The notes beneath the pieces are model-generated. The model searched no databases. It saw only the letters and a list, made by a program, of their open reading frames with translations, and was not told the origin of the DNA. Positions 1-9,485 of a DNA stretch of 64,000 nucleotides are shown one piece after another. This DNA is from Scolanthus callimorphus. Lineage: Eukaryota > Cnidaria > Anthozoa > Actiniaria > Edwardsiidae. The stretch's first letter is position 1; each line of letters begins with the position of its first letter. Made by a program: the position numbers and the translations under genes. The DNA lies in assembly GCA_033964015.1 (NCBI GenBank), contig CM066924.1, forward strand, positions 6,616,251 through 6,680,250, in the 5' to 3' direction.

Positions 1-1110
1 GCAAACTGCTCCCCAACCTAGCATAGAAGCATCTGTGCTAAAAACTATGTCAGGATTTTTACGGGATATCAGCCCTATGCAGGATCAATGTTGTTCAACC
101 ACCATAATAGATCATTTCTCATTTCATCAGTAACAAGCATAACAGTATCATAATTGCCTCTAGCTGCTGCAAGAGCTTGAATTTTTTCTATCTCTAAAGA
201 TCTATAATATAATGGGCCAAATTGAACTGCTGGAAAACTAGATACCATTTTCCCAATTACTTGGGCAATTTTTCTAATTGTAAGCTCAGAATTTTCAATT
301 GTTTCTTGAAACAATGCTTTTAGCTTGCATTTCTTGTCAGCAGTCAAAGATACAGTCATCTGAACTGAATCCAAGACAAAGCCAAGAACTTTGACTTTAT
401 GACTGGGTATACTCATAGATTTTTCTGGATGAATTAAAAAACCCAAACTGCTAAACAGCTGTTTACATGCTTCAATAGAATTTGATGCATCATTAAAGTC
501 TTGACTTTGAATATAAGTATCGTCAATGTAACCAGATACTGTGTACCCAGATGTCCTCAACTTTGCATAACAAGGTTTTAATAATTTTGTAAAAAGTCGA
601 GGACAAGACGAAAGCCCGTTTGGAAAACAAGTATATTCATACAATTTGTCTTTCCAAAAGAAACGAAGATATTTCCTATGTTCTTTAGCAATAGGGACAG
701 TATAATAAGCATCCTTAAGATCAATAGTGGCCATATAACATTCTGTGGTTACTAGTTTCATAATGGAATGCAAAGTATCCATTTTAAACTTGTTATACTC
801 AACACATTTATTTAGACGTTTAAGATTGAGAATCATTCGAAATGATCCATCTGGTTTTGGCCTGAGAAATACATTTGAGAGGAATTGGCCAGGAGAGTAC
901 TGAGTTTCCTCTAAAACTCCTTTAGATAGCAATGTAGTGTTGCTATTTCCTGGTCCATAATAACCATTTCCCAGTCAGAAAAATACATAGGTTTAGGAAT
1001 TGAACGTTGTTGAGGAAACTCGTTTCCTTCAAATGTTATATGGCAACCATTGACCATGTCTAAAATAACATATCGCTTGTAAGTTTCTCCCATGCTGGAA
1101 GAAAATTCTG
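1..1110 (-). pseudogene. DIRS-type retrotransposon pol: reverse transcriptase and start of RNase H (truncated by window)
   Basis: A minus-strand reading frame at 75-932 encodes a reverse transcriptase: the PKPDGSFRMILNLKRLN block, the ATIDLKDAYY catalytic block, FPNGLSSCPRLFTKL and the active-site box GYIDDTY. This sequence style is that of DIRS1-like/Ngaro tyrosine-recombinase retrotransposons. The segment that should precede it (IPKPMYFSDWEMVIMDQEI) is in another frame at 911-1093, so a frameshift lies near 920-935. Downstream, after stops, bases 1-60 read as the beginning of RNase H (STDASMLGWGAV). The methyltransferase-like and tyrosine-recombinase regions expected further 3' would lie beyond the left window edge. 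The copy is broken and unlikely to be active. The class call is firm; the DIRS subfamily is inferred. Confidence 0.88.
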
Positions 1111-1154
1111 GATTCTACCAGCCACTCGTATTTCATTTACCTCTGAACTAGAGA

Positions 1155-2370
1155 TTATTTCTTGGTTGTAGTTTCTGTTGAGGTTGACGTGCTCGGCCTG
1201 CCTTTGTGTTGAAAGGAATGGTGATACTGGCTTGATCCTCCTAAAAAAGGCCTAGTATAGGGAGTAGGACGATCTCTGCCATAAGCGGATCCTCTGCCAT
1301 ATGCTGATCCTCTGAAGGCTCCTCCAGCTCTAGCACGACCACGAAAATTACCACGAAAACTTGAGCCTCGTCGCCTCGAGTCCAGTAGTTTATGTGTCAC
1401 TTTATTGTCATCCGTTAGATCTTTGATTTGTTTGTAACATTTTCTCCAAACAACAATCAGTGAAGGGAACCTTTTGCGCACACAAATGATTATAATCTCT
1501 TGAAATTTGTGGCTTCAGCGCATCTCTGCGCCTTTGTACTAATTCCCAATTGGCGGCTCCTAGGCAAACTAGAGCGTCTTCTGTAACTTTCCAAATCTTA
1601 TTGAACAATTCCTGAGTTTGCTCTTTTTCTGTTGAAGCTTTAAGAATTAAGTCTGCAATCAAGGCAACATTTGTAGTTCCTTTTACTAAATCAGTTTGAA
1701 CGCGTTGCATTTTGACATCATTCGTTCTGGCCTCAGCCGAGATACGATCCCAAATTACTTGATTTACAGTAATTTTTGAAAGGCCTGGACAATTCTCCGG
1801 ACGATGAATTTTATCCAAGAGATTTTTCTCGAAGTCGTCTTCGGGTTTTTGCCGCATTAAGGCAGATACGTTTGTTGCTAGGTTTTCATTGATTTTCGGA
1901 CCAGTTTTGTCCTTATTGCTAGATCTTTTCTCAAGGCTAGCCAAGAGACTCTTGACTGAGTCATTTTGCTCTTGTTCAACGACATTTTCATTCATTTTTG
2001 GTTGTTCAGTACAAGGTTCTTCGACCTCATGTTCATGTTCGTCGTCCATCGATGAGCCTTCTTCTGGCTGGTATGAAAACTGTTGTAAGTTCTCATTTAG
2101 TATATTCATATTCTCTCCGAGAATACTAAAGTTCTTTGTCAAAGACTCGTTCAGAACCTCAAAATTTGCTTTTAAGGATTCTGTAATACACTTGACTGCG
2201 TCAAGTGGTTGTTCGCTGTCACTAGAATTAGGTTTCTTCTTTTTCTTTCCGCTCGTAGAAGTTGAGCTTCGCTCGGTCTCCAAAGATAAAGCCTCCTCTA
2301 TATCACTCATTTCTAATGGTAGTATTGGTTCCTCTAAAGGAAAAACAAGATGTTTGATTAGTAAAGTCAT
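1155..2370 (-). pseudogene. DIRS-type retrotransposon gag-like ORF, frameshifted
   Basis: The frame from 2370 down to 1408 gives a 320-aa acidic and Ser-rich protein with a basic KKKKK stretch near residue 42 and a helical region ending HLCAQKVPFTD, a motif seen just before the C-terminal tail of DIRS gag proteins. The tail itself is in another frame (1481-1155): an Arg/Gly-rich, probably nucleic-acid-binding stretch (RRRGSSFRGNFRGRARAGG, then two GSAYGR repeats) ending in a Ser/Thr/Lys-rich end. At least one indel near 1440-1460 therefore separates body and tail. It lies immediately 5' of the RT frame on the same strand, in the gag-pol order of DIRS elements. An antisense 165-aa frame over 1889-2386 is a shadow. 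Confidence 0.75.
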
Positions 2371-2640
2371 GAATCGAACGCTTTAGAATAAAGCGACGAC
2401 TTACCAGCGACCGGCTTCGACGAGAGCGAACGCAAAATGTGACCGGTGGTGGCGTAACGCAATATCTCATGTGATCTCCAGTCACGTGACTGTGAGGTAG
2501 AATGAACACTAACTATACACACATCGGCACATTCTCACTTAGTGCGACTTCAAATGACTGTGGTAGTGCAAAGTAAATACACCGTCACCTACTGTGAACA
2601 AAACGTACAGGAGTAAAACGCAATGTGTCATGTGAAATCC
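2371..2640 (-). mobile_element. Probable 5' terminal region of the DIRS element
   Basis: Upstream of the gag-like frame is a non-coding stretch with local short repeats (for example the hairpin-like TCACGTGACTGTGA near 2482). It would be the place for the element's terminal repeat, but its inverted partner lies outside the window. The boundary is not determined. Confidence 0.35.
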
Positions 2641-2884
2641 ACTTATCAGGCACCTTATCTCCCTTATTTTACAGATCTTTAATTTTATAAAGCCGAAACT
2701 CAAGGTTGAAATGCAAGAATCCGTCGTTGATGACCATAGCTATTTCATATTTGCAATGATTTGGCGTTTTGTGAATTTAAGTTACATTCGAATCATTTTA
2801 CCAATTTCTCGGTTTGATTTTCGCATTGAAAATTAAATTATTCAAACTAAACATCCGAAAAAGGAAAAAGAAACTCATTAGTAT

Positions 2885-3034
2885 ATATAATAGGACTCCA
2901 TGCTGTCCAATTAAGAAAAAATTGGATGATTCAGAGGAACTCCAAAATTGGACGAGGCCGCAGGCCGAGTCCAATTTGGAGTTCCGAGGAATCATCCATT
3001 TTTTCTTAATTGGACAGGCATGGAGTCCTGTTAT
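2885..3034. repeat. Foldback inverted repeat (about 65-bp arms)
   Basis: The left arm begins ATAGGACTCCATGCTGTCCA and runs to about 2952. The right arm returns as its reverse complement to TGGACAGGCATGGAGTCCTG at about 3034. The loop is the GC-rich GAGGCCGCAGGCC. Shorter related motifs (TGTCCAATT) recur at 3068-3130. It is a non-coding foldback element, and open frames over it are shadows. Confidence 0.8.
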
Positions 3035-3662
3035 TTATTAATTATACAACATCCATGTTCAACCCCAAACTGTCCAATTTTAGCGCGAACTGTCCAATTA
3101 GAGCGCGCGCGATCCAATTAAAAAATAATTGGACGATTCAAGAAAAATCGATCTGCCGGCACAATGGGATTTCGAGCTGGCTATATAATTAGCCGTGTAA
3201 TTTTACATGTATTTACAACTAAATTGTTCAAAAAGGGTTAGTTTTTGCGCCAAAATACTTACAGGCTCAGTAGTTGTTCATGGCGGCCGCCATTTTGGCA
3301 AGGTCTGAATGAGGGAGTCTGGGCACGAGGAATACACTAAACCTTTTCACGCTTAAGCTTAAGCTTTAAGCTTTTTCGAAATGCTCTTTGTATGGACGAT
3401 AAATATTTCTGAATGCATAATACAGCTTCACAAGTATTTATTCATCTTTGTCTTGGCTTTTAAAGCAAAAATATGATAATTATGATATCCACCACAGGCA
3501 ACCCATCACACGAATTTTTCACTCAGATTTTGATCTCTAGTAAAATGAGAAGCAGGGGGGTGCCAACTGGGCACCCATCCTAGGATTGATTAACTAGCCC
3601 AAGCCAACACGTATACAAATTTTGGCACTTTTGTCCGCCGTGTCACGATCATTCCACTAAGG

Positions 3663-3898
3663 TACCCGACTATGAAGAAAACATCCGGAAAACTTGGTGG
3701 TTAAACGATTAAAATTGCAAAACAAACTCTTCGGGCCTGACAATTCTGGTGTTGTGTTCGAGAAGCGCGTCCCAAGGCCCGTGGACAAAGTTACCCAGAA
3801 GGCACTGCGCATTAGGTTTTTTACCCAGAAATCATTGGGATCGTCATAGCGCAAACATCATGGCGACGCGAAAAACTTTAGCAAAAACCGCTCGAAAG
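3663..3898 (+). CDS. Duplicated first exon (copy 1): ATG plus 12 basic residues, then a splice donor
   Basis: The ATG at 3860 opens a 13-codon exon (MATRKTLAKTARK) that stops at AAG followed by GTGAGT, a consensus donor at 3899. The upstream 200 bp and downstream 300 bp closely match 11827-12380, where a 19-codon version of the same exon occurs. The shared flank includes CCCGTGGACAAAGTTACCC and AAATCATTGGG, so the duplication spans promoter/5'UTR, exon and the start of the intron. Compared with copy 2, copy 1 lacks about 100 bp upstream of the ATG and 18 bp inside the exon. No partner exon for copy 1 was found nearby, so it may be an orphaned first exon. Confidence 0.45.
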
Positions 3899-4206
3899 GT
3901 GAGTATTTTAGTAGTTTTAGGAATGCATACATGAACTTTAGAACCTCGGTGGTTAGTAGGACTACCAAATAGTCCTGTTTGCATTTGCGAGATCGAACAT
4001 TCAGTAGAAATTCATGGAGTAACCATGCAAAATGGCATCGAACTTTAGTGGATGATTGCTACTGTGCTGTAGTCACACATATTACTTTAGTTCAGCGGAT
4101 TAGCAAAATTGCTAATAATTTCCAATGCTCAACTAAAGCGATGAAACAAATATCCCGAGCGCGAAACAGAGGGTGTTGTTGTAAGCGGCTTCCTGCCAAG
4201 TAGGAT
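3899..4206 (+). repeat. Intron-start part of the segmental duplication (matches 12167-12380)
   Basis: The sequence from the donor through GAGATCGAACATTCAGTAG and CAGCGGATTAGCAAAATTGC is nearly identical to 12167-12385. It diverges after about 4110, which gives the right edge of the duplication. Confidence 0.75.
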
Positions 4207-4213
4207 GTCTGCC

Positions 4214-4345
4214 CAAGGCCGTAGCCAATTTTTGTCTGGGGGGTGGCAAGCATTGGTCATTCTTTGTATTTGCTGGGGGGGCACTAAAATTTTTACTTCG
4301 CTGGGGTGGCAACTGCCCCCTCTGCCCCCAGCTAGCTACGGCCCT
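4214..4345. mobile_element. Short MITE with GGCCGTAGC termini (hAT-like)
   Basis: The left end AAGGCCGTAGCCA is mirrored by AGCTAGCTACGGCCCTG near 4345. The interior is G-rich (GGGGGGTGGCAAG, GGGGTGGCAACTG). CAGGGCCGTAGC-type ends resemble those of hAT MITEs. A clear 8-bp target duplication was not seen. Confidence 0.5.
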
Positions 4346-6070
4346 GCTGCCTAGGTATCAATGTGTATATTTATAGCCAGGGTCTATGTATACAGAGAAT
4401 ATACAACTAAAATAGACAAGTATATACATTGTATATTTGTGCCTTAGTGGGTTTTTTTCCTAGAGCCCATGAGACTTCTCTTAGGTGTTACATTTGTTAT
4501 TCGCTATAAAGCAATAATGAGACCAATGATGCCTACAATAAGGGAACTGGATACAGGGCGATAATGCGACTGCCTGTGGAAGACTAGCCCCACTGGGATA
4601 AAAATCATTTTGAAGCACCCGCCCACCCTCCCGTGTGTGATCACACTGCGACTCTTATCGTATCGCCAAATTTATTACCCACATCTTAATGTGATGCGGT
4701 AATTGTTGCATTGTGAAATTGTATACTTTTGAGAGACGAATTCCATTCACAACAACATATTAATTAAGGAAATATTGTCGAAAACATATCACAAGAAACT
4801 CTTAATCTACTTTGCCGAACATTTACCTGTAGGTTGAAAGGCACAGTAAATGTAGAAGCAAGTCATTGAGTGCAGTTAAAGGTGACTCCACGAAAAGTCC
4901 AAGTGCATTTTCTGAAAATATAAATTCTATAACTTTTATAATATTCCTGTGACAAATATCAAACTTGGAGGACAGTAAGAGGCATCTTTTAGCAATACTT
5001 TAACATACTTCGATCTTTATTTGCGTTAATACTTTTAATAATATCTCAGCTACAGTGGACCCCCTTGTTCCACGTGAGACATCTCTAAAGAAAAATTTTG
5101 CTATCACTTTTGCACGAAATTTCAAAACTGATGTTCAATTTAATTGCCCTGTGTAATTAGAGAATCTTAGCCAATTCCTCCTAACCAAATTTGAGATTTT
5201 ATAGGAGCAACAAATTGATTGATTGATTGACTTAATTTTTCTTTCTACTCATGCTTAATATTAACAAGTTCTATAGCATCATCAAAAAAAATGCCGAAGC
5301 TCCCATCAATTTTACCTTAAGAGAGAATTTCAGTTACCGTTGATTCACTTATCATGAGCCATCCGACATCAAACGTATTTAAAGTGGTCTCTCTTTTTAT
5401 GAACATAGGTCTTCCTGAGTTTGAAGAGGTTAATTTCCCAAATTCTGTTTGAATATTCCTAGCGAATCTTGAATTTCTCTGCCACACATCCATTGGTGGT
5501 GAAGTGGCGACCAAAGGCAAAGTGTTTTCAGCGAAGCAACTCTGCAAGTCTGCAGTTCACAATCCATAATCCAAGGCACAAAATGCAAATTTATCCCTTG
5601 AATCCATCCTTGCAACCTTATAAAAACTTAAATCATTTATCGTAGTCGATATTTATAGGCTTTAAAACAAGTGTTTTCAAGCGATTTTTTCCTTCTCTAA
5701 AATAGCAGTAAGTTTCCACCATGTGTTGAGTAGCTGAATGCTTGTAGTTGAAGTCTGACATAATGTCCCGTGTTTGACAAACATCACGTATACAGAAAGA
5801 GGCTACAAAATGTCGGCAAATGCCACATTTAGTGTCGTTCGGAAGTTTTTTGGAGTGTTCCCGTTAAGTATATACTAAAACAAGTATTCTCCTCATGCTT
5901 CGTGAATAGTGGCGAATAGTCCCCTCGACCTCCAGTCTCGGGGACTGTTTGCCACTATTCACTTCGCCTTCGGCGAATAATTATTAATTATTACTTCTTA
6001 TTATTATTACTTCTTATTATTATTACTTCTTATTATTATTACTTCTTATTATAAATATTGTTTACTAATT
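4346..6070. other. No gene recognised; AT-rich with a hairpin and an ATT-rich tandem repeat
   Basis: Only short shadow frames occur. Features seen are an ATTG run at 5214-5231, a hairpin-like segment at 5908-5966 (GGCGAATAGTCCCC and GGGGACTGTTTGCC arms), and a 16-bp tandem repeat (ACTTCTTATTATTATT, about 4 copies) at 5993-6053. Confidence 0.5.
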
Positions 6071-6075
6071 TTGAT

Positions 6076-6398
6076 CCGAGATGACTATCTGTAAAGTGAT
6101 GTTTTAAGCTCAAATTCCAATCGACCAGAATTACTTCTCTACTTTACATATTCCTTGCACTATAATTTAGCATTCTCGTACCAAGACGCTTCCCAGGGTT
6201 TTTACGGTGCGCAGTGGTTTGTGGGATAATTTTAACAGGGTGCACAGAGAGTTATTGGATATGCATAGGAAAGCGTCTGGTCACAAATGTCGAGAATCTT
6301 GCATAACAGGGGAAAACTTGAAAACGACCACATTTGTTGGAAGTTTTCTATCCTCAATCATCAAAAAGAGCCTATCAAACCTTTCCACCTCCAAATAA
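6076..6398. repeat. Interspersed repeat, second copy at 15055-15338
   Basis: The segment from CCGAGATGACTATCTGTAAAG through CATCAAAAAGAGCCTATCAA recurs at 15055-15338 with small indels. The second copy lacks about 10 bp after TCTCGTACC and about 20 bp after the GATATG motif. It has no convincing coding content; family unknown. Confidence 0.75.
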
Positions 6399-6400
6399 AT

Positions 6401-6735
6401 GAAGGGGTGGCTGTAAGAACGACCTAAGTGACGATTTGGACTGTTTTTCGATTTTTGACAAACAAACTGCGGAAACATTGTTAAAATAGCCTAAAACTAG
6501 CCTCTCTGCATTTTCCCACAAAAATCGCTGCGAGATCGCTGTAAAACGGTGTCTTCCCTTTTTCGAGCGCAAGGCATTATGGGTAAAACTTTAAAAAATT
6601 GACAGCACTTCCTCCCTAGCCCCGGTTTTAGATATTTTTTTTTATAAGTGCCTCTTGCACCTGTCAACTGAATATTGCGCCGATTGCATTCTTTAGGATT
6701 CAAAACTAACCCAAATTGTCTTGACAGTGCTGAAA
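6401..6735. repeat. Interspersed repeat, matches 7724-8038
   Basis: The sequence GGGTGGCTGTAAGAACGACC through GCGCCGATTGCATTC is repeated almost base for base at 7727-8025. The second copy differs by a duplicated TCGATTTT and a shorter T run. At 7440-7620 the first 190 bp occur again in inverse orientation, forming the foldback below. Confidence 0.8.
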
Positions 6736-7239
6736 TCCTGCTACAGAACAACAGAGAAGCTTCATAATACTAGACGAGTCATCACACGGCCTGCCAAATT
6801 CTTTGTGACTCGATTTTGCTCGTAAAATGTTCTCCTCGCTTGTGACTTCTTACACAAGTTTGTCTCTACCGACTTTGTTTGCTTTATGATGCAAGCAAAG
6901 TGGCTCCTGTAGTAGAAAATGACTTGAAAAAAGCACTTATAAAGCGAATTCATGGCTCGCCCTCTGTTCGACAAGCGAAACCAAGAATCCAACGGCCTTC
7001 ACTGAAAAGGGTGAGCCCTTAGTCTTTACAAACAGCGGTTGTTGTTTTTTTTTTGGGGGGGGGGAGCAGAAAGTCTTTTACTTTTTCAAGTAGAAGAACC
7101 TTGCAAAATAAGCGAAATTACAGAGATAAATTCGGGCTACAAAGGGTTAACAATGCGCCAGGTAGGACGAAAAGCTCTTTTGAATTCAAAACAATAGACA
7201 AATCTTTGCGGCTTTATAGGCAAAATCCTTGGCTTAGTG

Positions 7240-7325
7240 CCACTTCTAGGGTTAGGTTTAGCCTTCGGATTAGATTTAAGTTCGGGTTAGATTGAGTTTA
7301 GGGTTAAGGGTTTAAGGCTAAGGTC
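7240..7325 (+). repeat. Degenerate TTAGGG-like stretch
   Basis: Scattered GGGTTAG and TTTAGGGTTAAGGG motifs resemble the metazoan telomere repeat, but the spacing is irregular and no tandem array is present. It may be a coincidental or very old interstitial telomeric remnant. Confidence 0.25.
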
Positions 7326-7444
7326 GTTTTACATCGTCCTCACCGCGATTTTTAGGAACTTAGACTATTTGAACATGATTTGCGCAGAATTTTTAACACC
7401 CGATAAACAATCTGAATAGTTTCTTAGGTCGTTGTTGATAAAGC

Positions 7445-7895
7445 CACTGGTTAGAGGCCGTTTTACAGCGTTCTCGCAGCGATTTTTGTGGGAAAATGCA
7501 GAGAGGCTAGTTTTAGGCTATTTTGACAATGTTTCCGCAGTTTGTTTGTCAAAAGTCGAAAAATCGAAAAACAGTCCAAATCGTCACTTAGGACGTTCTT
7601 ACAGCCACCCCATCAAGTCTATCGTATAGTAATGATATGCAGTTTTTCCTTCGGGTTCTCCGACACGCATATCCGAGAACCCGAAGGAAAAAACTGCATA
7701 TCATTACTATACGATAGACTTGAAGGGGTGGCTGTAAGAACGACCTAAGTGACGATTTGGACTGTTTTTCGATTTTTCGATTTTTGACAAACAAACTGCG
7801 GAAACATTGTTAAAATAGCCTAAAACTAGCCTCTCTGCATTTTCCCACAAAAATCGCTGCGAGATCGCTGTAAAACGGTGTCTTCCCTTTTTCAA
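7445..7895. mobile_element. Foldback element, arms about 220 bp with almost no loop
   Basis: The left arm (TTTTACAGCG near 7460, through GACGTTCTTACAGCCACCCC, to GGTTCTCC near 7663) is the reverse complement of the right arm (GGAGAACCC-type start near 7673, through GGGGTGGCTGTAAGAACG, to CGCTGTAAAA near 7875). The centre is near 7668, where the arms meet with fewer than about 15 unpaired bases. A transcript would fold into a long duplex. The right arm continues into the 7890-8038 flank shared with 6560-6720. Confidence 0.85.
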
Positions 7896-8035
7896 GCGCA
7901 AGGCATTATGGGTAAAACTTTAAAAAATTGACAGCACTTCCTCCCTAGCCCCGGTTTTAGATATTTTTTTATAAGTGCCTCTTGCACCTGTCAACTGAAT
8001 ATTGCGCCGATTGCATTCTTTCGGATTCAAAACTA

Positions 8036-8160
8036 ACCTAAGTCGCAACCTAAGTCGCAACCTAAGTCGCAACTTAAGTCGCAACGAATGTGTCAACCTA
8101 AGTCGCAACTAGCAACGTAAGTCGCAACGTATGTCGCAACTGGCAACCTAAAACAAATCG
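8036..8160. repeat. 12-bp minisatellite, short array
   Basis: Repeats of CCTAAGTCGCAA with variants (CTTAAGTCGCAA, CGTATGTCGCAA, CTAGCAA). It ends in a flank (AAAACAAATCGACATAG) that recurs after the larger array at 8938, so the two arrays share a common right end. Confidence 0.9.
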
Positions 8161-8492
8161 ACATAGTTAAAAAAAAGTTAAAAATGGCCCTCACACGCCA
8201 CCTTATCCATATAGTATTGTTGCATTCTGAAGTTTGCCTCCCTACCATTTGCTTTTGTTTCAAGCCTCGGTTACGTAGGTATTAAACACGAGGCAGTAGT
8301 CATAAATATGCCATATGGCCGTTCAAATTCACATGAAAACATCCATGTTAACAGTGCATTGGATATTACAAGCTAATAAGTGATAATAATAAGTAATTAC
8401 CTACCTTTTCCGTGTCCGATGTAGCCGGAGTAGCCATGTTTATTAAGACACGTGTGAGCCCCCAGGTGAGCCCGCAGTCAAAGGTTCGCGGT

Positions 8493-8940
8493 CTAAGTCG
8501 CAACGTAACTCGCAACGTAACTCGCAACCTAACTCGCAACCTAACTCGCAACCTAAGTCGCAACCTAAGTCGCAACGTAAGTCGCAACCTAAGTCGCAAC
8601 CTAAGTCGCAACCTAAGTCGCAACCTAAGTCGCAACCTAAGTCGCAACTAGCAATCTAACTCGCAACGTAAGTCGCAACTAGCAACCTAAGTCGCAACGT
8701 AAGTCGCAACGTAAGTCGCAACCTAACTAGCAACTTAAGTGTCAACCTAAGTCGCAACCTAAGTCGCAACCTAAGTCGCAACGTAACTGTCAACGTAAGT
8801 GTCAACCTAAGTCGCAACTCGCAACGTAAGTCGCAACCTAAGTCGCAACTTAAGTCGCAACGTAAGTGTCAACCTAAGTCGCAACTAGCAACGTAAGTCG
8901 CAACCTAAGTCGCAACGTAAGTCGCAACTGGCAACCTAAA
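8493..8940. repeat. 12-bp minisatellite, main array (about 36 copies)
   Basis: Near-continuous units of C(C/G)TAAGTCGCAA with CGTAACTCGCAA, CTAGCAA and TAAGTGTCAA variants. The simple Arg/Leu or Asn/Leu frames across it are artefacts of the period. The 3' flank (ACACGCCACC) duplicates the flank of the array ending at 8160, which implies a duplication of array plus flank, with about 280 bp of unrelated sequence between. Confidence 0.95.
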
Positions 8941-9139
8941 ACAAATCGACACAGCTAAAAAAAAGTTAAAAATGGCCCTCACACGCCACCGTAAAGTTGT
9001 TCTTCTTTGAGGAGGTGAACAGAAGTCAGTGGCTAGAAAAGTACACTTTTCTCCCTCGCTTCATGATATCCATTGCTCAGCCGTCCGCCATCTTGGATCT
9101 CATTCTTGAGCATGCGCAGTGTTTGACCGCTGTGTACTT

Positions 9140-9300
9140 TGTTTATGGTTATTGTGCAAATTAGCCGTCCCAGTCTTTTCAATTCACGCGCACACTATTG
9201 TCATTGCGCAAATTAGCTGTTCCTTTATTTTGTCACAATTATAATTCTTCTAGAGACATGCCTATTATTGTACAAATTAGCCGTACTCATTCTCGAGCCG
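9140..9300. repeat. Diverged ancestral units of the adjacent satellite
   Basis: Three degenerate units carry the core TTATTGTGCAAATTAGCCGT (9147-9166 and, with changes, near 9198 and 9263). This matches the half-unit core TCATTGTGCAAAATAGCAGT of the 169-bp satellite, so they look like old single units that preceded formation of the larger repeat. Confidence 0.6.
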
Positions 9301-9485
9301 TACTCATTCTCGAACCCAGAGCTCCCGGATAGTTTCCTCGCTGTGGAGGCTCTGGTGACAGCCACTGGTGCATACAGAGCCGTAGAGAGAAAGACCTTTC
9401 AGCGCATGCTCCAACGTTCAAAATCAGGCAATCAGTGAAGGCCCTCAAAGTGACGAGCCGGGGAGCTCTGGGTACGAGAATGACC
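9290..9485. mobile_element. MITE copy A (ends TCATTCTCG / CGAGAATGA)
   Basis: The terminal inverted repeat is TCATTCTCGAACCCAGAGCT at about 9293-9312 and AGCTCTGGGTACGAGAATGA at about 9463-9482. Internal GAGGCTCTGGTGACAGCCA and CAGAGCCGTAGAGAGAAAGA blocks are shared with copy B at 11065-11290. It sits at the left edge of the 169-bp satellite. Confidence 0.8.

Noticed and set aside
1889..2386. 165-aa plus-strand frame
   Set aside because: Antisense shadow of the DIRS gag-like frame; composition mirrors it.
7240..7325. Interstitial telomere array
   Set aside because: TTAGGG-like motifs are irregular and too few to call a telomeric repeat.
8366..8651. Arg/Leu and Asn/Leu simple-sequence frames
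   Set aside because: Both strands of a 12-bp minisatellite without stops; no gene evidence.
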